DNA of 64,000 bases. It comes from Listeria cornellensis FSL F6-0969. Lineage in GTDB: Bacteria; Bacillota; Bacilli; Lactobacillales; Listeriaceae. The position numbers were made by a program, and so were the translations under genes. This document shows, one piece after another, positions 19,398 through 31,013 of the stretch; the stretch's first letter is position 1; every line of letters begins with the position of its first letter. The notes beneath the pieces are model-generated. The model was not told where the DNA came from. It ran no database searches and saw only the letters and a list, made by a program, of their open reading frames with translations. The stretch spans positions 62,001 to 126,000 of the forward strand of contig NZ_AODE01000004.1 of assembly GCF_000525855.1 (NCBI RefSeq). The letters are read 5' to 3'.

Positions 19398-20626
19398 ATG
19401 GAAAACGAACGCAAACGAATTTTAGAACTAGTAAAACAAGGTATCATTCTACGGAAGAAGCACTAACGTTACTTGAGAATACTTCTAAAAAAGAAGGAAA
19501 GAGTGCAGCAGCAGAGGATATTCGTTCTTCTGAAACAGTAGAAAGTGTGCAAGAAGAAGTCGTGGAAGAAGAATATGATTATTCGCAAGGCTGGAATACG
19601 AAAGGAAATCCTTACCGTGGTGGTGCTTCTTACAAGAAACGTCCACAGCCACAACCGAAACAAAAATCAGAAGCTGGTCAAGAGAAACAACAAGATACTG
19701 GTCGCCAAATCATGGATGAGCTTTCCCAAGCAGGAGAGAAGTTCGGTAAATTCTTGAACAGCGCTTTTGAGCAAGTGAAGGATATGCCGATTCCGTTCTT
19801 GACGTCTACGAAATTAGAACGTGATTTTGTTTATCACGATACGACTTTATCGATTTTAGAGTTTGAAATTGCGAATGGTAACGTGGAATTTAAGACATGG
19901 GACAGCAATGATGTGAAGGTACACGCGAATATCAAGCTTTTCAAAGAGTATCCAGAAGAGGAAGCACTACAAATCTTCTTTGACAAAACGACATTGCGTG
20001 TGGACGAAGAGACTTTACGTTTCCAGTCACCATCGAAACAAGTGGTAACAAACTTGACGGTGTACTTGCCAGAACGCGAATATGATTATGTATCTATCAA
20101 AATTTTGAATGGTAATCTTCATATTGAAGGTTTGACAGGCCGCGACATGTTTGCCAAAACAACGAATGGTAATATCAGCGTGGGCACGTTGAATACGACG
20201 CTAACAGAGATTGAATCTATCAATGGAAATGTTCGTGTAAATAGTGGTACGGTTCGTGATTTATCGCTAAAAACATTTCATGGCAACGTTTCTGCTAAAG
20301 GTGCATTCGATTCGACTAACCTACAAACGAAAACAGGAAATATTTCATTCACATTAACAAACCATGACTCTAGCTTCTTGAAAACAAAAACAGGTGTTGG
20401 TAACATCGACGTTCAAGTGCCGAGCGAGCTAGGTGTGGACGGTAAATTGCACACGAATCTAGGTAAGATTAATCTTGGAATCTCAGATGCTGACGTGCTT
20501 GATGAAACATCGGATTCTGTAAACAAAACCATTCTTTTTACAAAATTACCAAAGTCTAACGAAGCTGTTTTGAAAATCGAAGCAGAAGCAACGACTGGTA
20601 ATGTGAGAGTAAAAGATGTGAAGTAA
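19398..20626 (+). CDS. YvlB-like DUF4097 protein (apparent frameshift)
   Basis: About 409 residues when corrected. The N-terminal 35 residues form a SHOCT-like helical motif (MENERKRILELVKQGI then ISTEEALTLLE). A charged linker follows, and then a C-terminal beta-repeat domain (about 110-409) of the DUF4097 type with repeated NGN and GNI/GNV turns. One T is missing near 19447, which truncates the frame after 22 codons. The start follows GAGGAGG. It heads a four-gene block resembling Bacillus yvlB-yvlC-yvlD, a sigma-W/LiaR-type envelope-stress operon; that regulation is by analogy. Confidence 0.75.
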
Positions 20627-20719
20627 GAAAGATTCGCTATCGCTTGGGGATATCTCATTCGAAATATTCTCTTGAGATAGCGGTTTTTATTACATATTTA
20701 TAAAGGAAAGGAAGGAACA

Positions 20720-21997
20720 ATGATGGACAAAAAATTAAGGAGATCCAGATCAGATCGTAAAATAGGCGGGGTTTTCGGTGGATTATCCGAGTATCTCGGC
20801 ATTGACGCTAACATTTTACGTATAATCTATGTCGTACTTATTATTATTTCTTGGAAAACGATGATCGGGGTTATTGCTTATATTATTGCCTTGTTTCTCA
20901 TTCCTTCCGAAAATACGAGTTACGATGAAGTGATTGATCGCCACAATGAAAAGATGAAAGATAAATATGATCGCCACGAAAGAAAAATGCAGTCTAAGAG
21001 TGAGCGTATCAAACAAGCACAAGCGACGCATTCTGAACGCGCCAAAGAGATGCAACAACGCCATATCGAGCGTGCTAGAGAAATGCGCGGACGCCACGGA
21101 CAGCACCGCCAAAACCGTATGAACACGGAGAATAATATTCATGGAAATCAAAAAACTGCGCGACCAAGACCAATTCGTGAATTTGAGTTTAATGACACGA
21201 CTTTCCGCACGATGGAACTAAAAATTGCAACTGGTGACATCATTATTCGTGCTTGGGACAAAGAAGATGTGAAGATGCGTACAGTTCTTTCCGTTCATAA
21301 CAAGGCTAGAGCAGTCCAACAACTCAGCGAAGAGAAGCTATGGGATTATTTCTTCAGCCAAACAACACTTGAAATGACTAATGACCGTTTTGTTTTTGAA
21401 TCTAAAAATGATGCACTGAAAACAGATGTCGTGTTGACTATTCCAAAACGTACCTATGAGCAAGTGAGAATTCAATTGTTGAACGGGAACTTGAAGTACG
21501 ATGATATGGAAGTCGATGATAGTACGCTTAAAGTGCGTCACGGTGATATTAGATCGACTGGTACCGCAGGGAAATTTCTCGTTGCTAGCACGGAAGACGG
21601 TGAAATTTTATTCAAGAGTGGCAAAGTCGAAAATATTGAATTGCACACGACTAAAGGCGATGTCTCTGTGACAGGAGATTTCCAAACAACTGTTGCCGTT
21701 GCCGAAAATGGCGATGTAGGTTATATTCTACAGAATGATCAAGCGACAGCCGCAGACTTGAAGGCACCACATGGTGATATCCGCATTCAAATTCCAGCAA
21801 CTTGGAATGTAGACGGGACACTTGGAACGAAACGCGAAAAAATTTATTTTGATCTAAAAAATGCAAAAGTTTGGGATGAGTCTAATAAGTCCCTTGTGTT
21901 TACACAAAATTCAGAAGAGATGAGCGTTGCGACATTGCAAGCAGCAGTGGACAATGGCATCATTAAAATTACCGAATTAGAAGAAAAACAAGTATAA
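20720..21997 (+). CDS. PspC-DUF4097 fusion protein
   Basis: 425 residues in three parts. Residues 1-65 are a PspC domain with one amphipathic and one membrane segment (KIGGVFGGLSEYLGID). Residues 70-140 are a very charged coiled coil rich in H, R, E, K and Q. Residues 150-425 are a DUF4097 beta-repeat domain. It joins the domains of its two neighbours, the upstream DUF4097 protein and the downstream free PspC protein. A membrane-tethered scaffold in envelope-stress sensing is plausible but inferred. Confidence 0.75.
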   Translation: MMDKKLRRSRSDRKIGGVFGGLSEYLGIDANILRIIYVVLIIISWKTMIGVIAYIIALFLIPSENTSYDEVIDRHNEKMKDKYDRHERKMQSKSERIKQAQATHSERAKEMQQRHIERAREMRGRHGQHRQNRMNTENNIHGNQKTARPRPIREFEFNDTTFRTMELKIATGDIIIRAWDKEDVKMRTVLSVHNKARAVQQLSEEKLWDYFFSQTTLEMTNDRFVFESKNDALKTDVVLTIPKRTYEQVRIQLLNGNLKYDDMEVDDSTLKVRHGDIRSTGTAGKFLVASTEDGEILFKSGKVENIELHTTKGDVSVTGDFQTTVAVAENGDVGYILQNDQATAADLKAPHGDIRIQIPATWNVDGTLGTKREKIYFDLKNAKVWDESNKSLVFTQNSEEMSVATLQAAVDNGIIKITELEEKQV

Positions 21998-22018
21998 TCT
22001 ATTTTAGGAGGAACTAAC

Positions 22019-22213
22019 ATGAGAAAATTAACGAAATCATCATCACAAAAAATGCTAGCAGGTGTATGTGGCGGAATTGCTGAATACTTCGGATGGGATG
22101 CTACGTGGGTGCGTATCGCCTATGTTTTACTATCATTGATAAGCTTCGGAACTGGAATCCTGATCTACATTATTTTAGCCATTCTTATGCCAGCTAATTC
22201 AAGTTGGGAGTGA
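22019..22213 (+). CDS. PspC domain membrane protein
   Basis: 64 residues. Family motif MLAGVCGGIAEYFGWD is followed by one hydrophobic helix and a short acidic tail. Equivalent in position to Bacillus yvlC. The ribosome site TAGGAGGAA lies 7 bases before the start. PspC domains bind membranes and phage-shock-type stress regulators. Confidence 0.82.
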   Translation: MRKLTKSSSQKMLAGVCGGIAEYFGWDATWVRIAYVLLSLISFGTGILIYIILAILMPANSSWE

Positions 22214-22222
22214 TCCAAGTAA

Positions 22223-22576
22223 ATGCGTTGGATAGCAGGAGTTTTAATTAATGCGATATTATTTGTCGCTCTATCTGGATTCTTCGACAGTTTCCATGTA
22301 GAAGGATTTACAGGTGCGGTTATTGCAAGTTTTGTATTGGCGATTTTAAATATGTTGGTGAGACCGATTCTCCTCATTTTGACATTGCCGATTAATATCT
22401 TCACACTGGGGTTATTTACTTTCGTTGTGAACGCGATGATGCTGGAATTAACATCGTTCTTCCTAGATGCCTACATTCAAATTGACGGATTTGGGACAGC
22501 GTTACTAATCGCGCTACTGATGTCGCTTGCTAACATGGTAATTAATTCAGTGCTTTGGAGCAAAGAACCAAGATAA
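22223..22576 (+). CDS. YvlD-like phage-holin-family-4 membrane protein
   Basis: 117 residues with four hydrophobic helices. The sequence FVLAILNMLVRPILLILTLP is typical of the YvlD family. Nine bases after the PspC gene, so co-transcribed. The molecular function is unknown; the holin name reflects membrane topology only. Confidence 0.82.
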   Translation: MRWIAGVLINAILFVALSGFFDSFHVEGFTGAVIASFVLAILNMLVRPILLILTLPINIFTLGLFTFVVNAMMLELTSFFLDAYIQIDGFGTALLIALLMSLANMVINSVLWSKEPR

Positions 22577-22580
22577 AATG

Positions 22581-22644
22581 AGACCTCGAAATAGCAGGAC
22601 TTCGCTAAATGAAGAATCGCTTACTTTCGGGGTTTCTTTTTGGT
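22581..22644 (+). terminator. Terminator of the yvl-like operon
   Basis: Twelve-pair stem (GAGACCTCGAAA with TTTCGGGGTTTC) around a 30-35 base loop, followed by TTTTT. The remaining 120 bases to hprK show no ORF. Confidence 0.65.
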
Positions 22645-22771
22645 TGTACAAAAATAGGTAGCCTTAAAAATGAGAAAGTGCTAAAATGAGATATAGATTG
22701 CAGACAAAAAGGATTAGCGGGATGGGCTGTGTTTTGAGCTTTGTGCCTGTTAACTTAATGGAGGTACTTTC

Positions 22772-23710
22772 ATGACAAAATCAGTAACGGTGAAAGATTT
22801 AATGGATCGTCTAAATTTGGAATTGATTTGTGGGGAAGAAGGATTGGAACGACCAATCTTGACGAGTGACTTATCACGCCCCGGCTTAGAATTAACTGGC
22901 TTCTTTTCTTATTACCCGGAGGATCGGGTGCAGCTTTTTGGAATGACGGAGATCTCTTTTTCGGAGGGGATGTCGAGTGATGAGTGTTTGAAACGATTCC
23001 GCCAAATGTGTACGAATCGGACGCCAGCATTTGTTGTGTCGCGCCATTTGGAAGCGCCGAAAGAGTTGGTGCAAGCGGCGACAGAAGCCAAAATACCTGT
23101 TTTGCGTTCGAAGCTTAAGACAACGCGTTTGTCGGTATATGTGACGAATTATTTGGAGAGTAGATTGGCGCCAGTGATTTCGATGCATGGTGTACTTGTC
23201 GATATTTATGGACTTGGTGTGATGATTATGGGATCGAGTGGTGTTGGTAAAAGTGAGACGGCGCTTGAACTTGTGAAGCGTGGACATCGACTTGTGGCCG
23301 ATGATAATGTAGAGATTAGACAGGAAGATGAGTTGACACTTATTGGGCAGTCGCCGCCGATTATTGAGCATTTGCTGGAGATTCGTGGCTTGGGTATTAT
23401 TAATGTGATGACGCTATTTGGTGCTGGGGCTGTAAGGTCTAGTAAGAAAATCACGATTGTTGTACATCTTGAAAGCTGGGATCCGGACAAGCATTATGAC
23501 CGAGTTGGACTTGATGAAGAGAAGATTCGGATTTTTGATATTGATGTGCCAAAAATTACGGTGCCGGTTCGTCCAGGGCGTAACTTGGCGGTTATTATTG
23601 AAGTTGCGGCGATGAACTTCCGCTTGAAAAACATGGGTTACAATGCGGCGGAGCGCTTTACACAAGATTTAAATAACCTTATTGGTCAAAATAGTAGTAT
23701 GACAGATTGA
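22772..23710 (+). CDS. hprK: HPr kinase/phosphorylase
   Basis: Bifunctional enzyme of 312 residues that phosphorylates and dephosphorylates Ser46 of HPr, the central switch of carbon catabolite control. The C-terminal catalytic half has Walker A GSSGVGKS (K160), catalytic H139 in [11 protein letters not shown], and the family signature [20 protein letters not shown]. The N-terminal 130 residues are the regulatory domain. lgt and ppaX follow, the standard Bacillus/Listeria order. Confidence 0.95.
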   Translation: MTKSVTVKDLMDRLNLELICGEEGLERPILTSDLSRPGLELTGFFSYYPEDRVQLFGMTEISFSEGMSSDECLKRFRQMCTNRTPAFVVSRHLEAPKELVQAATEAKIPVLRSKLKTTRLSVYVTNYLESRLAPVISMHGVLVDIYGLGVMIMGSSGVGKSETALELVKRGHRLVADDNVEIRQEDELTLIGQSPPIIEHLLEIRGLGIINVMTLFGAGAVRSSKKITIVVHLESWDPDKHYDRVGLDEEKIRIFDIDVPKITVPVRPGRNLAVIIEVAAMNFRLKNMGYNAAERFTQDLNNLIGQNSSMTD

Positions 23711-23737
23711 GGCTAGTCTGTTTTAGAAAGTAGGGGC

Positions 23738-24575
23738 ATGATGAACTTGAATTTTGCGGCGCTGGATCCAGTGGCCATTCAATTAGGTGGAATATCGATA
23801 CGCTGGTATGGCGTTATTATTGCGACGGCTGTTATTGTGGCGCTACTTATTGCGTTACAGGAAGCGACGAAACGCAATGTAGATAAAGAAATATTGGTGG
23901 ATTTGCTCATCTGGGCGATTCCAATCGCGATTATCAGTGCACGCATTTATTATGTGTTATTTGAATGGAGCTACTACAAAGACCATTTGAACGAGATTAT
24001 CAAAATTTGGCAAGGTGGGATTGCGATTCATGGGGCGCTGATTGGCTCTGTGTTGACCGCGATTATCTTTTCTCGCATTAAGAAAGTTTCGTTTTGGCAG
24101 TTAGCGGATATTGTGGCGCCAAGTTTGATTCTTGCGCAAGCGATTGGGCGTTGGGGCAATTTTATGAATCAAGAGGCTCATGGTGGGCCAACGACGCGTG
24201 CTTTTTTAGAGAGTTTGCATTTGCCCGATTTTATTATTAATCAGATGTATATTAATGGTATCTACTATCAGCCGACTTTTTTTGTATGAGTCGATTTGGA
24301 ATGTGATTGGATTTATCATATTGCTTGTATTGCGTCGGATGCGAATTTTGCGTGGGGAGTTGTTCTTGTCTTATGTCATTTGGTATTCGATTGGACGTTA
24401 TTTTATCGAAGGCTTGCGGACGGATAGCTTGATGTTGACGGATACGCTTCGGATGGCACAATTTATTTCGATTGTACTTGTGGCGCTTTCGGTAGGATTG
24501 ATTGCTTATTTCCGCGTGAAAAAGGATCGTCCTTATTATTTGGAAGATAAATATGGCATCGCGAAGAAGAAATAG
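23738..24575 (+). CDS. lgt: Prolipoprotein diacylglyceryl transferase (apparent frameshift)
   Basis: Seven-helix membrane enzyme that moves diacylglycerol from phosphatidylglycerol to the lipobox Cys of prolipoproteins such as PstS. The signature [14 protein letters not shown] is present. The frame breaks in a T7 run at 24277-24283; removing one T joins YYQPTF to [11 protein letters not shown] and gives about 278 residues. Lgt is required for normal growth in many Firmicutes and every motif is intact, so this is probably a sequence error. Confidence 0.92.
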
Positions 24576-24596
24576 AGTTTTAGAGAGGGAGTACAC

Positions 24597-25247
24597 ATGA
24601 CTAAGAAAATTACGACATTGTTGTTTGACTTAGACGGGACTTTGATTAATACGAATGAACTGATTATTAAAACGTTTCAGCACACGCTGGGGGTTTATTT
24701 CCCAGATCGGACTTTTGAACGGGAGGATATTTATCCGTTTATCGGGCCTTCGTTGATTGATACGTTTACATCGCTTGATCCGGCAAAAGCGCAGGAGATG
24801 GTGGATCATTATCGGGCGTTTAATAAAGAATACCATGATGAGCTAATTTTAGAATATGATGGTGTGTATGAGACGATTAGAGCGCTGTATGAGGAAGATT
24901 ATAAATTAGCTATCGTTTCTACGAAGATGTACGATATGATTCTAAAGGGGCTTAAAACGACTGGTTTGGATAAGTATTTCCAAGTTGTGATTGGTTTGGA
25001 TCAAGTTGCTTCGCCAAAACCAGATCCAGAAGGTATTAATATGGCGCTGAAATTGCTAAATTCGACAGCGGATGAGGCGATTATGGTTGGGGATAATTAT
25101 CATGATATTGAAGCCGCACATAATGCGAACGTGAAAAGTGCTGGTGTTTCTTGGGCCATTCGTGGTGCGGATTATCTAAGAGATTACAATCCGACCTATA
25201 TTTTGGAATCGATGGGTGATCTTTTGGATATCGTGAGGGAAGATTAA
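24597..25247 (+). CDS. ppaX: Pyrophosphatase PpaX (HAD family)
   Basis: 216-residue HAD hydrolase. Motif I is D11-L-D13-G-T, the phosphate-binding Lys lies in SPKPDPEG, and motif IV is [10 protein letters not shown]. In Bacillus PpaX removes the pyrophosphate made when HprK dephosphorylates P-Ser-HPr, which fits its place in the hprK operon. The stop overlaps the next start by one base. Confidence 0.88.
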   Translation: MTKKITTLLFDLDGTLINTNELIIKTFQHTLGVYFPDRTFEREDIYPFIGPSLIDTFTSLDPAKAQEMVDHYRAFNKEYHDELILEYDGVYETIRALYEEDYKLAIVSTKMYDMILKGLKTTGLDKYFQVVIGLDQVASPKPDPEGINMALKLLNSTADEAIMVGDNYHDIEAAHNANVKSAGVSWAIRGADYLRDYNPTYILESMGDLLDIVRED

Positions 25248-25735
25248 TGCGCCGAACGAAACGGTTTGAGACAAATGATGGTGTTAATCCACTTTGGAAT
25301 GTATATAAAACCGTGTCGTTTGGCCGTACATTGAAGAATACGCTTGTGATTGAATGCGGGCGTATTTTTCCTTTTATGCGGGGAAAACGTTGGCTTTATC
25401 GACATGGATTGGGAATGAAGATTGGGGAGAATACATCGATTGCTTATAAAGTGACGGTGGATCTTTTTTATCCAGAGAAAATTACGATTGGTCGGAACTC
25501 TGTGATTGGCTTTAACACGACGATTCTGACGCATGAGTATTTGATTCGGGAGTACCGGATTGGTGAAGTGGTTATTGGGAATGAGGTTATGATTGGTGCT
25601 AATGTGACGATTTTACCAGGTGTTAGCATTGGTGATGGCGCAATAGTTGGTGCAGGTACAGTTGTTTCAAAGGATATTCCTGCTAGTTGTTTTGCTCGGG
25701 GGAATCCGGTTGTTATTAGTGAATTAGAGAAGTAA
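25247..25735 (+). CDS. Hexapeptide-repeat acyltransferase (YvoF-like)
   Basis: 162 residues with left-handed beta-helix repeats (IGENTSIAYKVTVDL, IGRNSVIGFNTTIL, IGNEVMIGANVTIL, IGDGAIVGAGTVVSKDIP). The C-terminal ARGNPVVI motif is typical of WcaF/LacA-type O-acetyltransferases. It is coupled to ppaX by a one-base overlap, as yvoF is in Bacillus. The acceptor, probably a cell-wall glycan, is unknown. Confidence 0.82.
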   Translation: MRRTKRFETNDGVNPLWNVYKTVSFGRTLKNTLVIECGRIFPFMRGKRWLYRHGLGMKIGENTSIAYKVTVDLFYPEKITIGRNSVIGFNTTILTHEYLIREYRIGEVVIGNEVMIGANVTILPGVSIGDGAIVGAGTVVSKDIPASCFARGNPVVISELEK

Positions 25736-25842
25736 TAAGATTGTAGACGAACGCTGTTTTTTTTCGAAAGATATTTTTTCGTTTTATTGCTGTTATATAT
25801 GGTATACTCTACTTACTTGGAAAATGCGCGGAGGTTAAAAAT

Positions 25843-27318
25843 TTGAAGAATAGTAAAGAAGATAGTAACAAGATTTATCCGTTTAGACCGAATGGGGAGT
25901 TTTATTTTCAGCGGGGTATTGAGGCTTTTCGGAATCAGGAAATGCCAGAAGCGTTGCGGTATTTGGAGAGGGCAGCTTTTTTTGAGCCAGATGAACCTGT
26001 GATTATGTGTCAGTTGGCGATTTGTTATACGGAATTGGGTCAGTTTGATAAGTCTAATCAGATTTTGCGTCGTATTCTGGATGAGGCGGATGATATTCAT
26101 TATTGTTATTATTTTATGGCGAACAATTATGCGTACATGAAGGACTTTAAACAGGCGTTGCAGTATGCGAATAAATATTTGGCGCTCGTTTCTGAAGGCG
26201 AATATGTGGAGGAAGCGAAAGATTTAATCCAGCTTATTATGGAAGAAGCGCCTCTTGCAAGCTTTGGTGTCAGTGATATGTCAGAAATCGAGAAAGCCTC
26301 TTTTTCGTTCAAAACAAAGGTAGATGAGCTTATTTCGGAAGACAAATTGGATGAAGTTAGCCAGTTTCTGATTGCTGAAATCGAGGAAAATCCAACTTTC
26401 TGGCAGGCGTATATGGAACTTGCAGGCATTCGTTTTAAAGAAGAGCGGTTTGCAGAAGGTCTTGCGATATTGGAAGATGTGTTGGCACGTGACCCTGGAA
26501 ATTTCATGGCGCTGTGTGAGCTTTATTTGTATGCCTACTATCAGGCGGAATGGAAGCAAGCGGATGCTGTATTGAAGGAGCTTGGGAAAGTAGAGCCGTT
26601 TATGTCATCGCAACGTGAGAAATTGGCGCGAATTTATGCGATGTCTGGGGATTATGGGCACGCCAACCACTTATTTGCTAAAGTGGATCAGTTGGAAATT
26701 ATGGATCGGTATGCATATTATTATTATCGAGCGGAGACGGCGTTCTTTTTGGGGCGACTGGATGAGGCACGGGACTTTTGGCAACATTTTAATCAAATTG
26801 ATGGGGAAGAGTTAGATTTTCCATGGGAACATTCCGCTTTATTGGCGAATGATGAGCGGGCCGTTTTGGAGAAATTGGCGAGTGATGATCCGGCAGAGCA
26901 CTTATTTGGTGTGTATCTATTGACGGTTTCGGATAAGCAACCGACGTTGATTATGTTTAATGATTACTTCGATATGACGGGTTGGGATTTTTTCGAGCAT
27001 TTGATTTTCTCGGAATTCGAGTTTTTGCCGGATAGTCGAGATGCGGGTAATTGTAACGCTATTGTCGCGATATTGGGGCGTTTTGAAGAGCTTGATTTTC
27101 CGGCTAAAGTGGAGACGACTTCGATGTATTTGTTTGCCCTTGATTTTATGAAGCGTTCGATTGATCAGAAGTACGATTTACGAATGAAAAATTTAGACGG
27201 AGTGGCTGCGGCGATTTTGTATCGATATAAGTTTGGAACGCAGAAAGTGATTGCGGATTTATTTGATATTTCGGTGGCAATGCTTCGTAAATATACGCTT
27301 GAAATCGAGGGTTTTTGA
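25843..27318 (+). CDS. Tetratricopeptide-repeat protein
   Basis: 491 residues starting at TTG 25843 after GGAGG. TPR-like helix pairs cover about 15-340 (for example ALRYLERAAFFEPDEPVIMC). The C-terminal 130 residues are helical without a recognised repeat and end with a possible helix-turn-helix (VIADLFDISVAMLRKYTLE). A TPR gene next to trxB matches yvcD in Bacillus. There is no signal peptide, so it is cytoplasmic. A promoter with -10 TATACT lies near 25801. Confidence 0.75.
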   Translation: MKNSKEDSNKIYPFRPNGEFYFQRGIEAFRNQEMPEALRYLERAAFFEPDEPVIMCQLAICYTELGQFDKSNQILRRILDEADDIHYCYYFMANNYAYMKDFKQALQYANKYLALVSEGEYVEEAKDLIQLIMEEAPLASFGVSDMSEIEKASFSFKTKVDELISEDKLDEVSQFLIAEIEENPTFWQAYMELAGIRFKEERFAEGLAILEDVLARDPGNFMALCELYLYAYYQAEWKQADAVLKELGKVEPFMSSQREKLARIYAMSGDYGHANHLFAKVDQLEIMDRYAYYYYRAETAFFLGRLDEARDFWQHFNQIDGEELDFPWEHSALLANDERAVLEKLASDDPAEHLFGVYLLTVSDKQPTLIMFNDYFDMTGWDFFEHLIFSEFEFLPDSRDAGNCNAIVAILGRFEELDFPAKVETTSMYLFALDFMKRSIDQKYDLRMKNLDGVAAAILYRYKFGTQKVIADLFDISVAMLRKYTLEIEGF

Positions 27319-27364
27319 GCAGATAAATGGACGGAAAACGTGGGAGGGTTTACGATAGTTCTAG

Positions 27365-28342
<978 letters not shown>

Positions 28343-28353
28343 GGTTGGAAATA

Positions 28354-28402
28354 TAAAGCAGCTGGCTAGATCTAGATTTTAGATTATGTTGGCTGTTTTT
28401 TT
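28354..28402 (+). terminator. Probable terminator of trxB
   Basis: Bulged stem pairing AAAGCAGC with GGCTGTTT around an AT-rich loop containing CTAGATCTAG, followed by T7. Confidence 0.5.
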
Positions 28403-28465
28403 GGGATGATATAATGACTAAAAGTGAAAGAAGGAGTGGCGTTTGCAAGATGTAAACGATAATTG

Positions 28466-28515
28466 AAAACAGGGGCACGGAATCCAGGCTAATATGGATT
28501 CCATGCTCCTGTTTT
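28466..28515. terminator. Strong hairpin terminator of the ada-like gene
   Basis: Long stem (AACAGGGGCA-GGAATCCA with TGGATTCC-TGCTCCTGTT) and an 8-base loop, flanked by A-rich and T-rich sides. It overlaps the corrected stop of the minus-strand ada-like gene. Confidence 0.75.
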
Positions 28516-29563
28516 ATGTTGCTCTTTTTTTCGTGTGCAAGTAGCCATTCTTTGCGCGCGACACCGCCGCCGTAGCCACTTAACGCGCCATTACTGCCAA
28601 TAACACGGTGCAGGGGACAAGGATAGAAATTTGGTTGGCGCCATTTGCTCTGGCTACAGCACGAAATGCTTTCGGATTACCAATTTGGCTGGCTAATTGA
28701 GCGTAGGAAATAGTAGACGCAATCGGAATTTTTTGTAGTGCTTGCCATACAGTTTGCTGAAATGGAGAACCAATATAGGCGACAGGTGTCTGGAAAACTT
28801 GAAGGGTACCACTAAAGTAGGCATCTAATTCGTGTGTTAATTGTTCGAAAATGGGACTCTCTCCCGGAATTATAGCAGCATGCCACTTTTTTCGTAAGGC
28901 TTCAATTTCTGTTTCAAGCCCACGCCGATCAACAAATTCTAGCAAAATTAAAGCATCATCATTTGCAATCGCAACCATCGAGCCGAGGGGCGTTTCTAGC
29001 CATTTGGAGACAAACTTATTCAATGATTTTGCTTTTTTAGGAATGCTCCCCATCGTTCTTGTAAAAGCATCGCGGAAACCATTTCCTGAATCGTAACCAC
29101 CCTCTAGTTGTGCCTCGATAATTGGCGTACCGTTACGAATATGGTCGAAAGCGAAACCAAGTCGTCTAGCTCTGGCGTACTCAATGAAAGTCATGTCGAA
29201 TTGTTTTTTGAATTGGCGTCTTGCTGTATTGGCGCTGATAGCTAGTTCATCAAAGTCTTTATCGGTCCACTTGCGTTCGGGATTTGCTTCGATTGCTTGG
29301 ACGAGGAGTTTGACTTCAGCAGATAGTTTACTAGGATTATTCAATGGCTGGCATCTTTTACATGGACGATAGGATGCTAACAGGGCTTCTTGAGCTGTAT
29401 CGAAAAACTCGCAATTTTCTTTGTTGGGCTTTTTCGCTGGGCAGGTAGGGCGGCAGAGAATGCCTGTTGTTTTCACGCCAACATAGAATATTCCTTCGTA
29501 GTTGGAGTCTTTTTTCACGAGCATTTCATAAAACGTATCGATCTTTGTTTGTTCGGTGATCAT
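28514..29563 (-). CDS. ada: Ada-type alkylation repair protein and regulator (apparent frameshifts)
   Basis: About 349 residues when corrected. The N-terminal zinc domain has C37, C41, C68 and C71, where one Cys takes methyl groups from phosphotriesters. It is followed by an AraC-type helix-turn-helix (about 85-180) and a C-terminal Ogt methyltransferase domain. The active-site PCHRV is disrupted by one missing base near 28610. Restoring it gives [18 protein letters not shown] and, allowing for an extra base in the T7 run at 28525-28531, an end HEKRAT. Both indels are probably errors. It repairs O6-methylguanine and activates its own expression. Confidence 0.82.
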
Positions 29564-29754
29564 GAATTTCGCCTCATTTCGTTTGAGATGATTATTGGTA
29601 ATGTATAGTATATTCGCGACTATCAGACATGGAAATGTTTCGTGTATAGATTCATTTTACCATCTCCTAACTAGTTTGTTAATGCTAGTATAACGAATGA
29701 CGGAAAGGGAAATACCAAGAAAATTAACACCAATGTCGGTTGTTAATAAAAATA

Positions 29755-29797
29755 TTTAGTAAAATTAGTTGATAAAGTTTACTAAATAAATTATAAT
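29755..29797 (+). promoter_or_regulatory. gal operon promoter with GalR-type operator
   Basis: -35 TTGATA (29769-29774), 17-bp spacer, -10 TATAAT (29792-29797). Two inverted half sites, TTTAGTAAA (29755-29763) and TTTACTAAA (29778-29786), flank the -35. This fits a LacI/GalR-family operator, and galR is in the operon. The rest of the 274-base gap upstream shows no ORF. Confidence 0.8.
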
Positions 29798-29837
29798 GAA
29801 GCCAAGAGGTTATTTTGAATGTGGAGGTATAGGGATA

Positions 29838-31010
29838 ATGGATTATTCAAAACTAAAAACGGATTTTTCGCGCGTTTTTGACCGGACGGATGGTGCGTTG
29901 TATTTTGCGCCGGGTCGTATTAATTTAATTGGGGAACACACGGATTATAATGGTGGACATGTTTTTCCGTGTTCGATTACGCTGGGGACTTATGCGGTGG
30001 CAGCGAAACGGGAGGATACACTGGTTCGTTTGATATCGCTTAACTTTGAGGATTTGGGAATCATTTCGTTTGATTTGGCGGATTTGGATTATCGAAAAAG
30101 CGATTATTGGACGAACTATCCGAAGGGCATGATGAAATATTTGAAAGAAGCGGGTCATACTATTCGTCAGGGAATGGATATTCTGTATTGGGGTAATATT
30201 CCAAATGGGGCTGGACTTTCTTCTTCGGCTTCGATTGAGTTGTTGACTGGTGTGATTTTAGAGGACTTATTTGGATTGGAATTGGCTGAATTGGAACTGA
30301 TTTTGACGGGTAAACGGGTCGAAAATGAGTTTATCGGTGTGAATTCGGGGATTATGGATCAGTTTGCGATTGGGATGGGACAGAAGGATATGGCGATTTT
30401 GCTGGATTGTAATACGCTCGAGTATGAGATGGTTCCGGTAAAACTTGAGGGCTATACGATTGTGATAATGAACACAAATAAGCGGCGTGAGTTGGCGGAT
30501 TCGAAATATAATGAGCGGCGTAGTGAATGTGAGCAGGCGTTGGCGGAGTTGCAGAAGGCGCTTTCGATCAAGTCGCTCGGTGAGTTGGATATGGAAACGT
30601 TCGAAAAGTATCGGCATTTGATTTCGAGCGAGACGTTGGTGAAGCGGGCGCGCCATGCTGTGAGTGAAAATCAGCGAACAATTTTAGCAACGAAAGCGCT
30701 TAAAGATGAAGATTTGGTGACGTTCGGTGAATTAATTAATCAATCTCACATGTCTTTACGTGACGATTATCATGTTACTGGTGTAGAATTAGATATGCTA
30801 GCAGAAACGGCTTGGAAGCAACCAGGCGTTTTAGGAGCGCGGATGACGGGTGCTGGTTTTGGCGGATGTGCGATTGCCATCGTGGAGACGGCCAGAGTTG
30901 ATGCATTTATTAAGGAAGTTGGAGCGGCCTACTTGCAAAAAATTGGCTATCCAGCAGCGTTTTATATTGCAAATATTAGTGATGGAGCAAAGGCCATCAA
31001 GGAGGAATAG
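29838..31010 (+). CDS. galK: Galactokinase
   Basis: GHMP kinase of 390 residues that phosphorylates alpha-D-galactose to galactose-1-phosphate. Signature motifs are GRINLIGEHTDYNGGHVFP, the ATP loop GAGLSSSASIE and the C-terminal GARMTGAGFGGCAIA. I start it at ATG 29838 after GGAGG; the frame is open back to 29796 but that has no ribosome site and lies within the promoter. First gene of the Leloir operon. Confidence 0.94.
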   Translation: MDYSKLKTDFSRVFDRTDGALYFAPGRINLIGEHTDYNGGHVFPCSITLGTYAVAAKREDTLVRLISLNFEDLGIISFDLADLDYRKSDYWTNYPKGMMKYLKEAGHTIRQGMDILYWGNIPNGAGLSSSASIELLTGVILEDLFGLELAELELILTGKRVENEFIGVNSGIMDQFAIGMGQKDMAILLDCNTLEYEMVPVKLEGYTIVIMNTNKRRELADSKYNERRSECEQALAELQKALSIKSLGELDMETFEKYRHLISSETLVKRARHAVSENQRTILATKALKDEDLVTFGELINQSHMSLRDDYHVTGVELDMLAETAWKQPGVLGARMTGAGFGGCAIAIVETARVDAFIKEVGAAYLQKIGYPAAFYIANISDGAKAIKEE

Positions 31011-31013
31011 GAA

